Shown: in pieces, positions 51,332 to 62,538 of the stretch
How the letters are laid out: the number at the start of each line of letters is the position of its first letter
Position numbering within the stretch: position 1 is the first letter of the stretch
Assembly: GCA_038501195.1 (NCBI GenBank)
Contig: JBBPUQ010000008.1
Span: forward strand, 4,040,501 to 4,104,500
DNA length: 64,000 bases
DNA from: Nemania diffusa
Lineage: Eukaryota; Ascomycota; Sordariomycetes; Xylariales; Xylariaceae
Direction of reading: 5' to 3'
Notes under the pieces: generated by a model
Told to the model about the DNA's origin: nothing
Databases searched by the model: none
Seen by the model: only the letters and a program-made list of their open reading frames with translations
Position numbers and translations under genes: made by a program

Positions 51332-51596
51332 TGTTGAAATAACAGTGTTAGTTGTAGTTAATATATATTTAAATTCTTTTTATATAACTTGTTATTTGTT
51401 TACTAAGTGGTCGGTTGTACTTTATTATGTGTAATGCTAGCGAGCTGCTAACAAGCTTATATAATTTGCGTATATATGTTGTATATACGAAAATTCTTTT
51501 TTAAATATAAAAACAATAATAGTATTATATAATTACAGTATTATATTTTATTTTAGCTCTGTTGTATATAATCGATTGTATAAAGCTAAATCAACA
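51332..51596 (+). repeat. 3' LTR of element D
   Basis: 265 bases, much better preserved than the 5' copy, with intact TGTTGA and TCAACA ends; followed by AATTT. Confidence 0.92.
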
Positions 51597-52981
51597 AATT
51601 TACTATTTAAAAAAATATTATTAGTAAAAATAAAAAAGTTTATTATTTTTATACTTTATTTTTTACTATTTAAAAATATTAAATTTAATGTTGTATTTTT
51701 TTTATAATTGCTTTTTTAAATAATATTTTTTAAAATAAATATATTATAAATAAAGCTTTTTAAAATAAATATATATAAAATAATAAACTTTTAAATATTT
51801 GTTTTAAAATTTAAATTATTTTAAATAATTTAGTTTTAAATAGTTTTTTTAAATATAATAATAAATAAAATATTTTTTATTAAAATAAATTAACTAAAAA
51901 TAGCTTTATTATTAATATTATTTATATAAATATAACTTTTTTAAATAAAAAGTTATTAAATAAATATTTATTAAATAAATTTTTATTTAATAATAACTTA
52001 TATAGTAAATATTTTTTTGCATATTTTAATTAAAATTTTTTAAAAAACTTTGTTGTAATTTTGTAGTTTTTTAATTTTTTTTTTATATATTTTTAAAATT
52101 TGCTTATTTTTAACTAGCTTTACTTTAGCTTTTTATAAAAGCTATTTATTTTTTTATATAAAATTTTTTATAATATAGCAAATAATATATAAATAGTTTT
52201 AATTTTAGCTGTTATTAAAAGCTATAATATATAATTAATTTATTGTTTTATAAAATATTTAAGTTATAATAATATAAATATATATTTTATTAAAAATAAA
52301 TTTAAGTTTAGTTTTATTTAATTTTTTCTAAATATTATAATTAATAGTAAATTTTTTATTTTTAAATTTATATTTTGCTATATCAAATAAAAAAAATATT
52401 TTATATATATAATATTATTTTTATTAATAAACTAACTTATATTTATTTTTTATTTAAAAAAAAATATTTTATTAAATTTTATTAACAATTAAATAAAATA
52501 TATAAAAGTTTTATATTGTTTTATTTTTTATATAGTTTTAATACTATTAATAAATATTTTTTTTAAAATTATTAAAGTATTTTTTAATAAATTTCAATAT
52601 AGTTTTTTATAAAATAATATTATAAATTATAAATTTTTTAACTAAAAAATCTAAAGCTGCTTTTTTTATATCGAAATAACTATTTTTGTTTTTGAAATAA
52701 AAATAGAAATCACTTAGTATAAATATTTTTTTTTTTCTTTTTTTCTAAGTATTAAAAAAACCTGTAATATTATAGCTTAGCATTTTTTTTTTAAAAAATA
52801 TAAAGTTGATATAAAAAATATAAAAAAAATTCGATATTAAGTAAAAAATTCAGTATTTAGTAATAAATCAATATTTCAGTATTAATATTAAATATATTCG
52901 ATATTAAATTAATGTTAAATTGATATTAAATTAAGCTTTTTAATATTAATTTACAACAAATAAATAAAACAAGTTTAATAT

Positions 52982-53284
52982 TATAAAAGCTAAAAAAAAA
53001 CAGCTAATATAGCATATATAAAAATACTATATATTTGGAAAAAAATACTAAGCTAAAAAAAAAAAGAAAAAAAAGATTAAATCTGTAATAGCAAGCTCGA
53101 TTATATATAGGTTTTTTTTTCTATAATAAATACTTCTTTTATTATTTTAATATTGTTTATTATATTTTTATTATTTGTTTTTAGTATAATAAAATAAATA
53201 TTTATTACAAGGTGTAATAAATGCTTTAGTATATTTTTTACATACTATTTTTTTATATAGTAAATATAGTTTAGCTATAACTAT
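52982..53284 (-). repeat. Right LTR of C, uninterrupted
   Basis: This copy shows the continuous sequence across the B insertion site (at 53033/53034). It is less RIP-mutated than the split left copy, especially at 53,090-53,230. Confidence 0.82.
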
Positions 53285-55532
53285 ATTATAATAAAAATAT
53301 ATAATAAATTAATTATAAAAACTATAAAAATTAAACTAATAAAACGTTTTTATTACTATTTTAAAAAAAATTAAAATAATAAAAAAAAAACAGCTAATTT
53401 ATTAAAAAAACTAATAATTAAATTAAAAAAAAAGTTATTAATTAATTAAAAAAATTTATTATTATTGTTATAATTTTATAAAAATTTAAAAATATATTTA
53501 ATAAAAAAATTATTTATTAAAATAAAAAAAGTTTATTTAATTAGTTATAAAAAAATAAAATTTTAAATTAAAGTTAATTTTATTAAAATAAAAAAAAAGC
53601 TTTTTTTTAATTATATATAAGTTTATATATATAAATTTAATAAAAAAATTTTTTTTTAAAAATATAAAATAAAATTAATAGTTTATAAAAATTAATAGTT
53701 TTTTAATAAATAAAAAAAAATTTATACTTTTATTTTAATTAAAAAGTTTTTTAAAATTTTAATAACTATTATAATTAAATTTAATTTTAAATTTAAATAA
53801 TATAATATTATAAATATTTTTATAAATATTAAATTAAATAAAAAAATTTATATAAAAATATTTTTAAATTATAAAAAGCTTTTAATAGTTTTATAGTTTT
53901 TTAAAATATTATATAGTTTATAAAAATTATTATTTTTATAATAAAAAAAACTAATAAATTTATTAAAAAAAATAAAATTTTTATTAATTTTTTATAAATT
54001 TTATTATTATATTAAAAATAATATTTTAATTTTTATTTATATTAATAATATAATTATTATTTATAAAAAAAACTAAAAAAAAATAACTTTAATTATTATA
54101 TAGTTTTTTTAAAAAAAATATTAAATAATTAATAGTAATAATTTATAGTAGTTTTTAAATATAAAAATAATAAAAAATTGCAAAAAATATTTATTATAGT
54201 TTTTATAAATTTTTTATATTAAAAAAATTAACAAATTAAACAAATTTATTATTAAATCAAAAATTTTTATATAAATATAAAAATATTTATTTTATAATAA
54301 AATTATAAATTAAGCTTTAATATATTTTTATTAAAAAAAAATTAAATTGATTTTATATATTATTATAATAATTTAATTTAATATTATTTTTATAACTTTA
54401 AAACTAATTTAATTTAATTTAAATTTAAACTTTAAATATTATATTATTATTAATAAAATAATTTTTTATTTATATAAAATAAAATATTATATTTTTTAAT
54501 ATAAATTAAAAAATAATTTTATAATAATTAATAACTTTTTTTTTATTAATAATATTTTAAATTATAAAAGTTTATAAATTTATATAATAATTTTATTTAA
54601 AAATATAATAAAATAAAAAGTTATAAAATAAAATATTGTTATTATTTTAATAATTAAAATAAAACTTTTAATATTATTATAAATTTTAAAAAAAAATTTA
54701 TTTATAAGTTAATTTTTTAAAAAATTAAGCTTTAAATTAAAAAAAAACTATATAATAATTAAATGTAATAATTAATAAATAATAAAACTAATAAATAAAA
54801 AAATAACAGTTTTAAAAATTAAATTAAAATATATTAATATATATAATTATTAATTAAAATAAAAAATTTAATAAAAATATTTATAAATTAAATATATATT
54901 TATAAATAAAATAATTATAAATAAATTTATAAAAAATTTTACAAAAAAAAAAAATAAAAAAGTTTTTTAAAACAATTTAATTTAATTAATATAAAAAAAA
55001 AATTATAAATAAAATAAATAAAAAAAACTACTAATAAAAATTTAAAAGTTTTTAAAAAAAGTTTTTTAAAAAAAAAATTAATAAATTATTAATTTAAAAC
55101 TAGTTTATAGTTTTTAAATTAATTTTAATACTTTTAAAAATAATTTTATAATTTTTAAATCGATTAATATAAGCTAAAATTAATTTATAGCTTTTAAATC
55201 AATTAAAAATACAATAAAAAAAAAAAAAAAAAAAAAAGTTAAAAAAGTAATATATATTTTATTATACTGTTTATTTATTTAAACATATATATTTGTTATT
55301 TTATTATATTGTTAAATCGTTTTAAATTATTTAAAATATTTAAAAATATAATAAAAAATTAACAGAAAAAATTAGTACACTTTTAAACTGCTTATTTGTT
55401 TAAATATTAACTAGTTTTTTTACTGCTTTACTATTAACACTTTTAAAACAATTACTAAATTAAATTATAGCTTATTTTAAGCTTTTTATATTAGTTAAAA
55501 CAATGCTTTAAAAGTTTAGTTCTATAGAAATA

Positions 55533-55735
55533 TATTAAATATATAAAAAATAAATTAAGCTTTATATTTTAAGTACTAAAAAGCTCTAACTAAAAAAAAG
55601 TACTTTCTGTTTCAAAAGGTTTTACTTATATACTTATTTTGTATGCTAAAGAAAAATCTCTCAGAACAGCGGTAACACACAACAACAAGAACAACACCAA
55701 TCAATTCAATCAATCTAGAAGGCTTATTTCTAACA
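55533..55735 (+). repeat. 3' LTR of element E
   Basis: 203 bases. The inner half is RIP-mutated; the outer half, from about 55,650, has normal composition and ends TCTAACA. The target duplication CCTAG follows at 55736-55740. The mutation pattern mirrors the 5' copy. Confidence 0.92.
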
Positions 55736-55740
55736 CCTAG

Positions 55741-57500
55741 CATTCCCCTGACTTCAAGGCTTATCGAGGTACCCACATGCGCCTATGTGTAGGTTAGGTG
55801 TTTTTTGAATTGTTGAATACATCATAGTGAAGCGTCATAAACCTTTGTTCTGTTCATTCAGTCCAACGTACGATACTGTAGGCGATAGAAGAGGCTACAT
55901 CGACCAGTGCGCAGGCCATGGTGGCGGGATAGCTATCGCAAAGTCGACGATGCCTCATCTCAAGACTTTTTTCTCACGGGTCCTCTGCGCAGCTATCTAG
56001 AGCTGCTCCGGTTAGCGCATACAGTCATACCATCTAGCTGACTGTTTAGACAGACTCACATGCTCGTTGGAGACATACAGGTACTATCCAAAAGCTCCAT
56101 CTTTGGCGGGCAATGAGGCATAATTAACTTGTCACGATAGCTCAATCGCAAGTAGGTAGCTTCGCTAAGCAGCCAAGCATACCTCGGCACCTGTCCCGCT
56201 TCCTACCGTTCCGGCCGCCTGGCGCATTGCGTTGCTACCTATAGCAGGCGTGATAAGAAGAATGGTGGACTCGTGACCAGAAGATAGCTTTTTAGTACGA
56301 AGATTCAACATTCGATGACAGGAAGCTACCGAGAGGGTTTCCCTCTCTACCCTAATGTAGAGGAACACTGCTTTGGTGGCGGTAATCTGATTACGTATGC
56401 GTATGGATTCGAGCGATTCAAGACGTCTAGAATTTCCATTGCTCTACACGCGCATGTTACAGCTAAGAGTATAATGGTTGCGAAGGACAGTTTGCATCTC
56501 GTCACTACTTCATATCCTTCGAGTAGTGAGGTGCGCTACTTCGACATCAAGTTCGACAATCAACAAGATGAGGAATTTTTTCAGCTCCCCTAATTCTACT
56601 CCAGAGGAGCTCTAGGCTGCGTCAATGAAGCCCTAATACCGGCTATGATAAGTCTTGGGTCGGAGGAGGCCCAGTTGTGTCGACGGAGTGGTGCGTGGGC
56701 ATTCCTCCTAGCTATCATTGAGAGATGTTGGTGTGAAAGCAATGGCAAAGCTGATAAACGTGACCAAACCTGCCGCGCTTTAAAATCGGATAGGATATAA
56801 ACTAGGTCCTAGATATTGTAGGAAACGTAAGCTGAACTGGAAACCAAGATGCGGATATTGATGATCGCCGGGAACATGAGGTAAGGTCTACCTTGGACTC
56901 CCGCAGCCCGCCGAGAAGGGACATGGTATCTGGTAGGGAATGGCAATGTATGGTGCAAACATCTGAGGGCATAGAGAAATGACACTGGGAACCTAACGTG
57001 TGATATGTTAAAGGTCTCCCTCACGTTCACGAATCGTGGTCCTCTAAACATAAACACATCACACTAACAAGCCTCATCGTCAAGATAGCAGCTCTCCGCC
57101 GTGACTTATTTGACACACGCAATACACAGGGGAAAGATTCATGGCCCAACAATCCAATCTGCTATTGTGTTCAACGTAGATGCTTCGATTGAGGGTCGGC
57201 TAGTTTATATACACCCGCTGCCGCTTCCTATCAAATACCCTCCAGCTAGACGCCGCCATTATGAGAGAAAACCAGCCCCTTTTCACATAATCCCGGATCG
57301 TATATAGCCCAAGTCCTTTGAAGTTGATTCATGCTCTGTGAAGATTCCCCTTTATATCGACCAAACGATCCCTTTTGGTATGTTGAAATATTTGACGCCA
57401 ACCCGCATGCATTTCCCTTTCCTTCCCGTAGGGTATAACCTCGTAGCAACTCACTCGCTCATGCACAAACGCCTTCTTCTTCTCTCCCCTCCCTCACGCC
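55741..57500. other. Right flank of the AT block, no firm gene
   Basis: Composition is normal again immediately after element E. A plus-strand frame at 56315-56593 (92 codons from an ATG, MTGSYREGFPLYPNVEEH...) is open and protein-like but unrecognised; it could be a small or broken gene. The rest shows nothing. Confidence 0.35.
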
Positions 57501-58860
57501 TCAAGGCTCGCCCCAGACCTCATCCGCAATCTGCCTTACCAAAGCCAGCTTCTTCTTCTGGTCGTCGAGCGAGAGCGGGTAGCCCGTCTCGTGGGTGGAG
57601 AAGCCGCACTGCGGCGACACGCAGACGCTCTTGAGCGCCTCCTCCCTCGACTCCCCGCGGCCCTCGGCCACGAACTCGGCGGCCTTGTAGACGCGGGCCT
57701 TCATGGCGTCCTTGTCCTCCAGCGCGCGCAGCTTGGTGCTGACGACGCCGACGACGACGCTCTTTCCCTTGGGCAGGAACTTAAGCGGCTCGAAGCCGCC
57801 GGCGCGCTCCGTGTCGTACTCGAGGTAGAAGGTGTGCAGGTTCAGGTCCTGGAACAACTTCTGGGCGATGAGGTCGTACGCGCCCTCGGCGAAGTGCCGC
57901 CCGCCGATGAAGTTGCCGCGGCACAGGTGGATGCCGAAGTGCATGTCGGCGGGCGCCTGGCTGACGCAGTCGTTGTAGAGCGCGATGTAGGCGTCCAGGA
58001 GGTCCTCGACGGAGCCGACGTTGGAGGGGTCGGCGGCCCAGCCGTCGCGGAACTTGGCCGAGCAGAAGTACGCCATGCCCGGGTCGTCGAACTGCACGTT
58101 GCGCAGGCCCGCCGCGTACAGCTGCGCCAGCTCCGCCTGGTACACCCTGGCCACGTCGGCGAAGTACGCGGCGTCGCTGGCGTAGGCGTCCTTGGCGTAG
58201 GCGCGGCCCTGCGAGTAGCGCATGTGGAACCACGCCGGCGTGATCATGGTCAGCTTGATGCTGTCCCACTCGCTCTCGGGCACGGCGGCTTGCACGAGGC
58301 GCAGCTCGTGCAGGTTCGAGGTCGACTTGCGAGGGTTGTGCGAGAGCTTGCTGCCTGCGATGACGGACTCGCCGGGCATCACGTGGCGGTCTGTCTCGAT
58401 GAGCGAGACGACGTCTGGGTGGTACTACGACACTTGGGATTAGTTGCCATTTGAGCGTGATTTGTCAGGGTTTCAAGGCTGTAAAAAATTCCCAGAACAC
58501 GGTTTTGGGCCAAAAAGCGACTTTGATGTGAGAAGGTTTTGCCCAGGCCCGAATAAAATATCACCGGGAACTACTTACCAACCGGAACATGCTGGCCTCG
58601 GCGTCCTGCAGTTGAATCGTGCCCTCGAACTCATCCCACATCAAACCCCAAAATCGCGTGCGGTTGAACTCGCCTGACGTCACGGCCTTGATGCCCAGGT
58701 CCTGCTGTAGCTTCACCACGTCTGCGATCGCTCGTTTCTCCACGGCTGGGAGGCCGGCTTCTTCCTCCGATATTCCCTTGTCGCGGACCGTGGCGCGGAT
58801 CTCGAGGAGGTCATCGGGGCGGAGGAGAGAGCCCAGCTGCTCGGCTCGATAGGGCGCCAT
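57501..58860 (-). CDS. MetE-like (cobalamin-independent methionine synthase C-terminal type) zinc methyltransferase
   Basis: Exon 1 is 58860-58579 and exon 2 is 58424-57501, with a 154-base intron (GTAAGT...GTCGTAG). Splicing gives ...MFRL then YHPDVVSLIE..., in frame, 401 residues. The protein is a UROD/MetE-like barrel. The zinc ligands of the family are all present: His260 and Cys262 in IHLCRGN, Glu286 in FYLEYD, Cys367 in SPQCGFST. It corresponds to the C-terminal half of MetE alone, like the bacterial YxjG group, and lacks the N-terminal half that binds folate polyglutamate. A methyl transfer to homocysteine or another thiol is expected, but the methyl donor is unknown. The exons are very GC-rich; the intron is not. 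Confidence 0.9.
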
Positions 58861-60219
58861 TTTAACCTGTGCTGTGAATATCTGGTCTTACGACTTGTGA
58901 ATTTCCCCGTTCTGTTAGGACTAAGAGTTCTTTGTTCCCAAAGGCTACTTCCTTAGTACAGTTAATTGTTGTCTACCGTATAAAGACCCAACGCTACAGC
59001 ATGAAAAATCACCTATATACAAGTCACAAGAATAAATATACTCATAGCGATATGAAACAGGGGAAGCAGGGTAGATATACTACGACTAGACGATGAGTTG
59101 AATCCATCGCCGGTGATTCCAGGATTTCAGGTGCGGGGAAAGCAGGACGTGGGCGGAGCAGTACTCCATTCGCGTCGGGACCATGCCATCAGCTGTAGTC
59201 ATACTTTTCCACGGCTGGGACAGGGATTCGTCAGGTCCAGTATTCTGGAGAGGCTAGAGCCCTGAGAGCTGGAACCGTTCTGCGATGGTGGGTTCAGGAG
59301 CTATATCGGCAGCTCTATAATCCATAGTGCCAAAAGCCTCTGCGGTTGGTTTCGCAGAAAAAAAGCGCCGCGCTGAGGGATCGCTTAGCGCTTGTTCATT
59401 GAAGCTGTAGCGTCTTAGTCAACTATTAGTTAGTGTGGGAGGATGTATGGCTTACTGTTTGTGCGCCTGTTATATAAGTCAGAGAGTGGGATTTGAAGAT
59501 TGCGAGTCAGGTATTTGAGAGTTTGACATATGCATATTCCAGGTACGCGTAGTCGATAGTAAGTAGCAAACCTGGCTACCCGAAACTCTGGTATTGCGCC
59601 GAACTGAACTGCCGATCAGAGTGTCCGATTCAGGGACACGTGTAATGGTCGAGTCTAACTAAATCTTGATTAGCGAGTCAGCAAATGCATCTTTATCTGT
59701 ACTAATGATGCGGGTCAGATTCGCGTACATAAATGTTGAATCCTTCTCACCAACGATCGCGGGGTAGACATAATTCTCGATAAGGTATTAAGTCTCACTA
59801 TTTAATGATGAAGGCTTTTGATGATTCGATCCCAGTCGCTAAAGAGGATTGAAAGGTGGCTAGCGAGTACAAAAAATGTTGATAGAACCGGCGTCTAAAT
59901 ACCACGCAAATACTCACGAAAGAGATGAGACTCGACCTCACGATGTCATTATAGGGGATGAGACGAAATATTATAAACACGAGAGGCACAGAAAACGGAT
60001 AACTATTGACGCTACAATCCAATATCACGAAGGTAACAATTCAAGCCAAAGATGATTACGAGCAAAATTATATATTGTCATGAGCATTAAGTAAACGCCG
60101 CCTATGGTATAATAACTCCACTATCTATATGACACATTACATTACTCTAGCTCAGCCGCATTAGAGACGACCAGAGACTAGCCCCCTTTTCGAACACATC
60201 CATGCTATCAAACCTCAAT
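58861..60219. other. Intergenic
   Basis: This covers the promoter side of the MetE-like gene and the 3' side of the wall-protein gene. Composition is mixed. A 76-codon minus frame at 59798-60028 has no convincing start or product. No RNA gene or repeat was seen. Confidence 0.4.
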
Positions 60220-62538
60220 TTACAAGACCATCACAGCAACCAGGGCGACAACAGCAGCGATGCTGCTGCCGATCTTGCCAGCGCCAGCAGTGGCGATGGG
60301 AGTTCCCGCAGGGGCTGTAGGGTAGCCAGCGGGCGTGCTAGCTACGGGAGTAGACACGAAGCTAGACGGCGCCTGGGGAACGGTGCCGTTGCCGCTGCCA
60401 CTGCCGCTGTTGCCAGCGCTGGGGTAGGCAGGCGCGGAAGGATACGGGACGGGAGTCGGGAATCCAACGCTAGAGCTGGCAGCAGGGAAGCTGGCAGAAG
60501 GTCCGCCGGCCGGGAAAGAGGCGGAGGGGCCACCGGCAGGGAGGGTTGATGAGGCAGCAGCGGTGAAGGAAGGCGTCGGGAATCCGGCGGGGACACTGAC
60601 AGAGTTGCCACCAGCCGGCGTGGAACCAGCAGGGCTAGCAGGGGCAGTGGGAGTGTAGTTGGGGATGTCGGAGGGGAAGGGCATAGTAGAGATGCTAGCA
60701 GGAGGGGTGAAAGTGGACGTGCTGGTGGTAGGAACCATGGTGATGACCTGGCTGGTGATGGTCTCGATGCTGTGGCCAGTGGAGGTGGGCGCAGGGCCGG
60801 TGGCGACGCCGGTCTCGGTGCCGGGGCAGACGGTGAAGGATGTGGTGTGAGTGAGCGTTACGCTGGTCTGGTAGCCAGCAGGGCAATTGGGGACGTTGAC
60901 AGCGCAGGCAGTGACGGTGTAAGTCGCAGTGCTGATGACAGTCGAGGTCGAAGGTCCGCTGCCGCTGCCAGGGGCACCACCACCAGGGGCAGACGTAGTA
61001 GCAGGGCCAGATGGGCCAGAGGGTCCAGAAGCGGAGGCGCTGCCAGTTGGGACAGAGCCGCCGGAGGTAGGAACACCAGTGGAACCAGCGCCGCTAGAAG
61101 ATGGGATGCCAGAAGAGCCGGGGCCGTTGGGAGAGCCAGGGACGCTGGATGTGGGCACACCAGTGGGAACACCGGGAAGGCTTGAAGTTGGGACACCAGT
61201 TGGGACGCCTGGTAGGCTGGATGACGGGACACCGGGCAAGCTGGATGAAGGAATACCGCTGGGAGAGCCGGGCAGGCTTGATGTCGGGACGCCAGTAGGG
61301 ACACCCGGAAGGCTTGTCGTGGGGAAGCCAGGAAGGCTGGTAGGTAGGCCGGGAAGGCTAGATGAGGGGACACCAGTTGAGACGCCGCTGGACGAACCGG
61401 GGCCGCTTGGAGTAGGAGCACCGCTGGTGGCAGGACCAGATGATGTCGGGACACCGCTGGAGTACGCAGGGGTGCTAGAGTAAGCGGGAGTGCTGGTGGC
61501 AGGGTAAGAGGGAATGCAGATGGTGCTGGTAGGAACGCTCAGGAGAGCAGTGGCGACAGTAGGAGCCAAGTGGATGGAGAGCAAGTCCTCTACGGCAACA
61601 TCTAGCTCGACAATAGCACCGACGTTCAGGCCGTAAGACTCCTTGGCCAAGGGGCACTCAGGGACAGCGCAGAACAGACCGATGTACTCCAGAAGGTTGG
61701 CGAACACAGCAAGCTCAAGACCAGCGCCAATGGAGGGGATGTTGAGGCCAGGGATAAGCTGGTCGAGAGGAAGGATCTCGTCAACATCGAGAGCAGCGGA
61801 AACTCCAAGATCGACGCGAAGACGGAGGTCAGCAAGGAGCTCAGTGCAGCCGATTCTGACCTTGATGGGAAGGACCTTGACGGCAACGCCAGAGAAGTCA
61901 ACATCGAGGATGTCACCGCTAAGGATGTCGGTCTCGAGAGAAGCTTCAGGCAGGCTGACGTAGACACCAGCGGAGAGATCCAACTCAGTGTGGACACCAA
62001 GGATGAGATCTAGGTGGACGAGAGCATCGACGTTGATGCCAGGAAGGGGTAGGGAAACCTTGGCAGGTGTAACTAGGTTGACGGCAATGGTGGCAGCAGC
62101 ACCAATGTAGACATCAAGGTCTAGAAGAACCTCAACGTCCTTGATGGAGAGGCTTAGCGCAGGGACAACCTTCTCCAGTGAGATGGCTGCGTCGATGCTA
62201 CCCTTGACGTGGCAGTCCTCGCACTTCACCTCAACTTTGGCACCAGCCTGTACTTCGGCGAGATGGTCTACAACAATATCGGCGAGTAAACCGGCGACGA
62301 GCACCTTTCCGCTTAGGTCAATGCCTAGGTCGACTTCGGCGTGGACACCCTTGCTGAGATCGAGATCAAGGCCAGCGTCGAGGCCAGAGCCAGTAGTGGG
62401 ATAGGCCGACTTGCTGGCGTCAGAGGAGACAGGGTTGCCAAGGTTGAGATCGAGGAGGTCCCTGCTGTTATTGGGAGTAGCCGTCACGAATGAGGCTGCC
62501 ATGGCCACAGCCACGGCGCCGTGGTTAGAAAAACGCAT
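60220..62538 (-). CDS. Secreted Ser/Pro-rich GPI-type cell-wall protein with tandem repeats
   Basis: One frame of 772 residues without intron. Residues 1-20 are a signal peptide (MRFSNHGAVAVAMAASFVTA). Residues about 25-340 form a Leu/Val/Asp-rich domain of alternating pattern (DLDLSKGV, DLGIDLSG, VLLDLDVYIG), probably beta-structured, with few Cys (CEDCH, CAVPEC). Residues about 345-550 are Ser/Pro/Gly/Thr-rich with tandem units of the GVPTSSLPG type (about 383-463). A short domain (STATYTVTACAVNVPNCPAG...) follows, as in other mould wall proteins, then a long Ser/Pro stalk and a hydrophobic C-terminus (IAAVVALVAVMVL) for GPI anchoring. It probably sits in the wall as an adhesin or structural protein. 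I do not recognise the N-terminal domain family. Start choice: the ATG gives the only signal peptide. Confidence 0.88.
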   Translation of the reverse strand: MRFSNHGAVAVAMAASFVTATPNNSRDLLDLNLGNPVSSDASKSAYPTTGSGLDAGLDLDLSKGVHAEVDLGIDLSGKVLVAGLLADIVVDHLAEVQAGAKVEVKCEDCHVKGSIDAAISLEKVVPALSLSIKDVEVLLDLDVYIGAAATIAVNLVTPAKVSLPLPGINVDALVHLDLILGVHTELDLSAGVYVSLPEASLETDILSGDILDVDFSGVAVKVLPIKVRIGCTELLADLRLRVDLGVSAALDVDEILPLDQLIPGLNIPSIGAGLELAVFANLLEYIGLFCAVPECPLAKESYGLNVGAIVELDVAVEDLLSIHLAPTVATALLSVPTSTICIPSYPATSTPAYSSTPAYSSGVPTSSGPATSGAPTPSGPGSSSGVSTGVPSSSLPGLPTSLPGFPTTSLPGVPTGVPTSSLPGSPSGIPSSSLPGVPSSSLPGVPTGVPTSSLPGVPTGVPTSSVPGSPNGPGSSGIPSSSGAGSTGVPTSGGSVPTGSASASGPSGPSGPATTSAPGGGAPGSGSGPSTSTVISTATYTVTACAVNVPNCPAGYQTSVTLTHTTSFTVCPGTETGVATGPAPTSTGHSIETITSQVITMVPTTSTSTFTPPASISTMPFPSDIPNYTPTAPASPAGSTPAGGNSVSVPAGFPTPSFTAAASSTLPAGGPSASFPAGGPSASFPAASSSVGFPTPVPYPSAPAYPSAGNSGSGSGNGTVPQAPSSFVSTPVASTPAGYPTAPAGTPIATAGAGKIGSSIAAVVALVAVMVL
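61140..61390 (-). repeat. Tandem repeats in the wall-protein gene
   Basis: Units of 24-45 bases encoding variants of G-V-P-T-(G-V-P-T)-S-S-L-P recur about ten times, in frame, inside the 772-residue gene. Such tracts commonly vary in length between strains. Confidence 0.75.

Larger units (their letters stand above)
48900..51596 (+). mobile_element. Element D: Ty1/copia LTR retrotransposon, internally short, inserted in C
   Basis: The LTRs are exactly 265 bases each, 48900-49164 and 51332-51596. The ends are TGTTGA and TCAACA in the right copy (TTAATA in the left). The target duplication AATTT flanks both sides (48895-48899 and 51597-51601). The internal region is only 2167 bases, too short for gag-pol, so a large deletion or a non-autonomous form is likely. 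The last 250 bases before the right LTR encode a copia RNase H tail on the plus strand. Confidence 0.92.
30023..53282 (-). mobile_element. Element C: Ty3/gypsy LTR retrotransposon nested in E, itself invaded by B and D
   Basis: The two LTR copies align over about 303 bases. The left copy is split by element B into 30023-30074 and 43380-43630; the right copy is 52982-53284. Ends are uncertain by a few bases because no clear TG...CA survives. A possible duplication ATATT (30018-30022 and 53283-53287) is weak in such AT-rich DNA. Net length without B and D is about 7.25 kb. A gypsy-type reverse-transcriptase relic on the minus strand near 46,275-46,426 sets superfamily and coding direction. Confidence 0.82.
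26627..55735. mobile_element. Element E: outermost LTR retrotransposon, hosting the whole nest
   Basis: Two direct repeats of exactly 203 bases bound the AT block: 26627-26829 and 55533-55735. The terminal inverted ends are TGTTAGA and TCTAACA (the 5' copy ends in the RIP-changed TTTAATA). The 5-base target duplication CCTAG flanks it at 26622-26626 and 55736-55740, in unmutated host DNA. Removing the nested C, B, A and D leaves about 5.8 kb. The internal parts (26,830-30,022 and 53,283-55,532) hold only a few G or C per 60 bases and no open frame, so neither superfamily nor coding strand could be determined. Confidence 0.92.

Noticed and set aside
26830..55532. Mitochondrial DNA or a centromere as the explanation for the extreme AT block
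   Set aside because: No mitochondrial genes or RNAs are visible, both edges are LTRs with a host target duplication, and internal repeats resolve as nested LTR pairs. A centromeric location of the nest cannot be excluded, but nothing here demands it.
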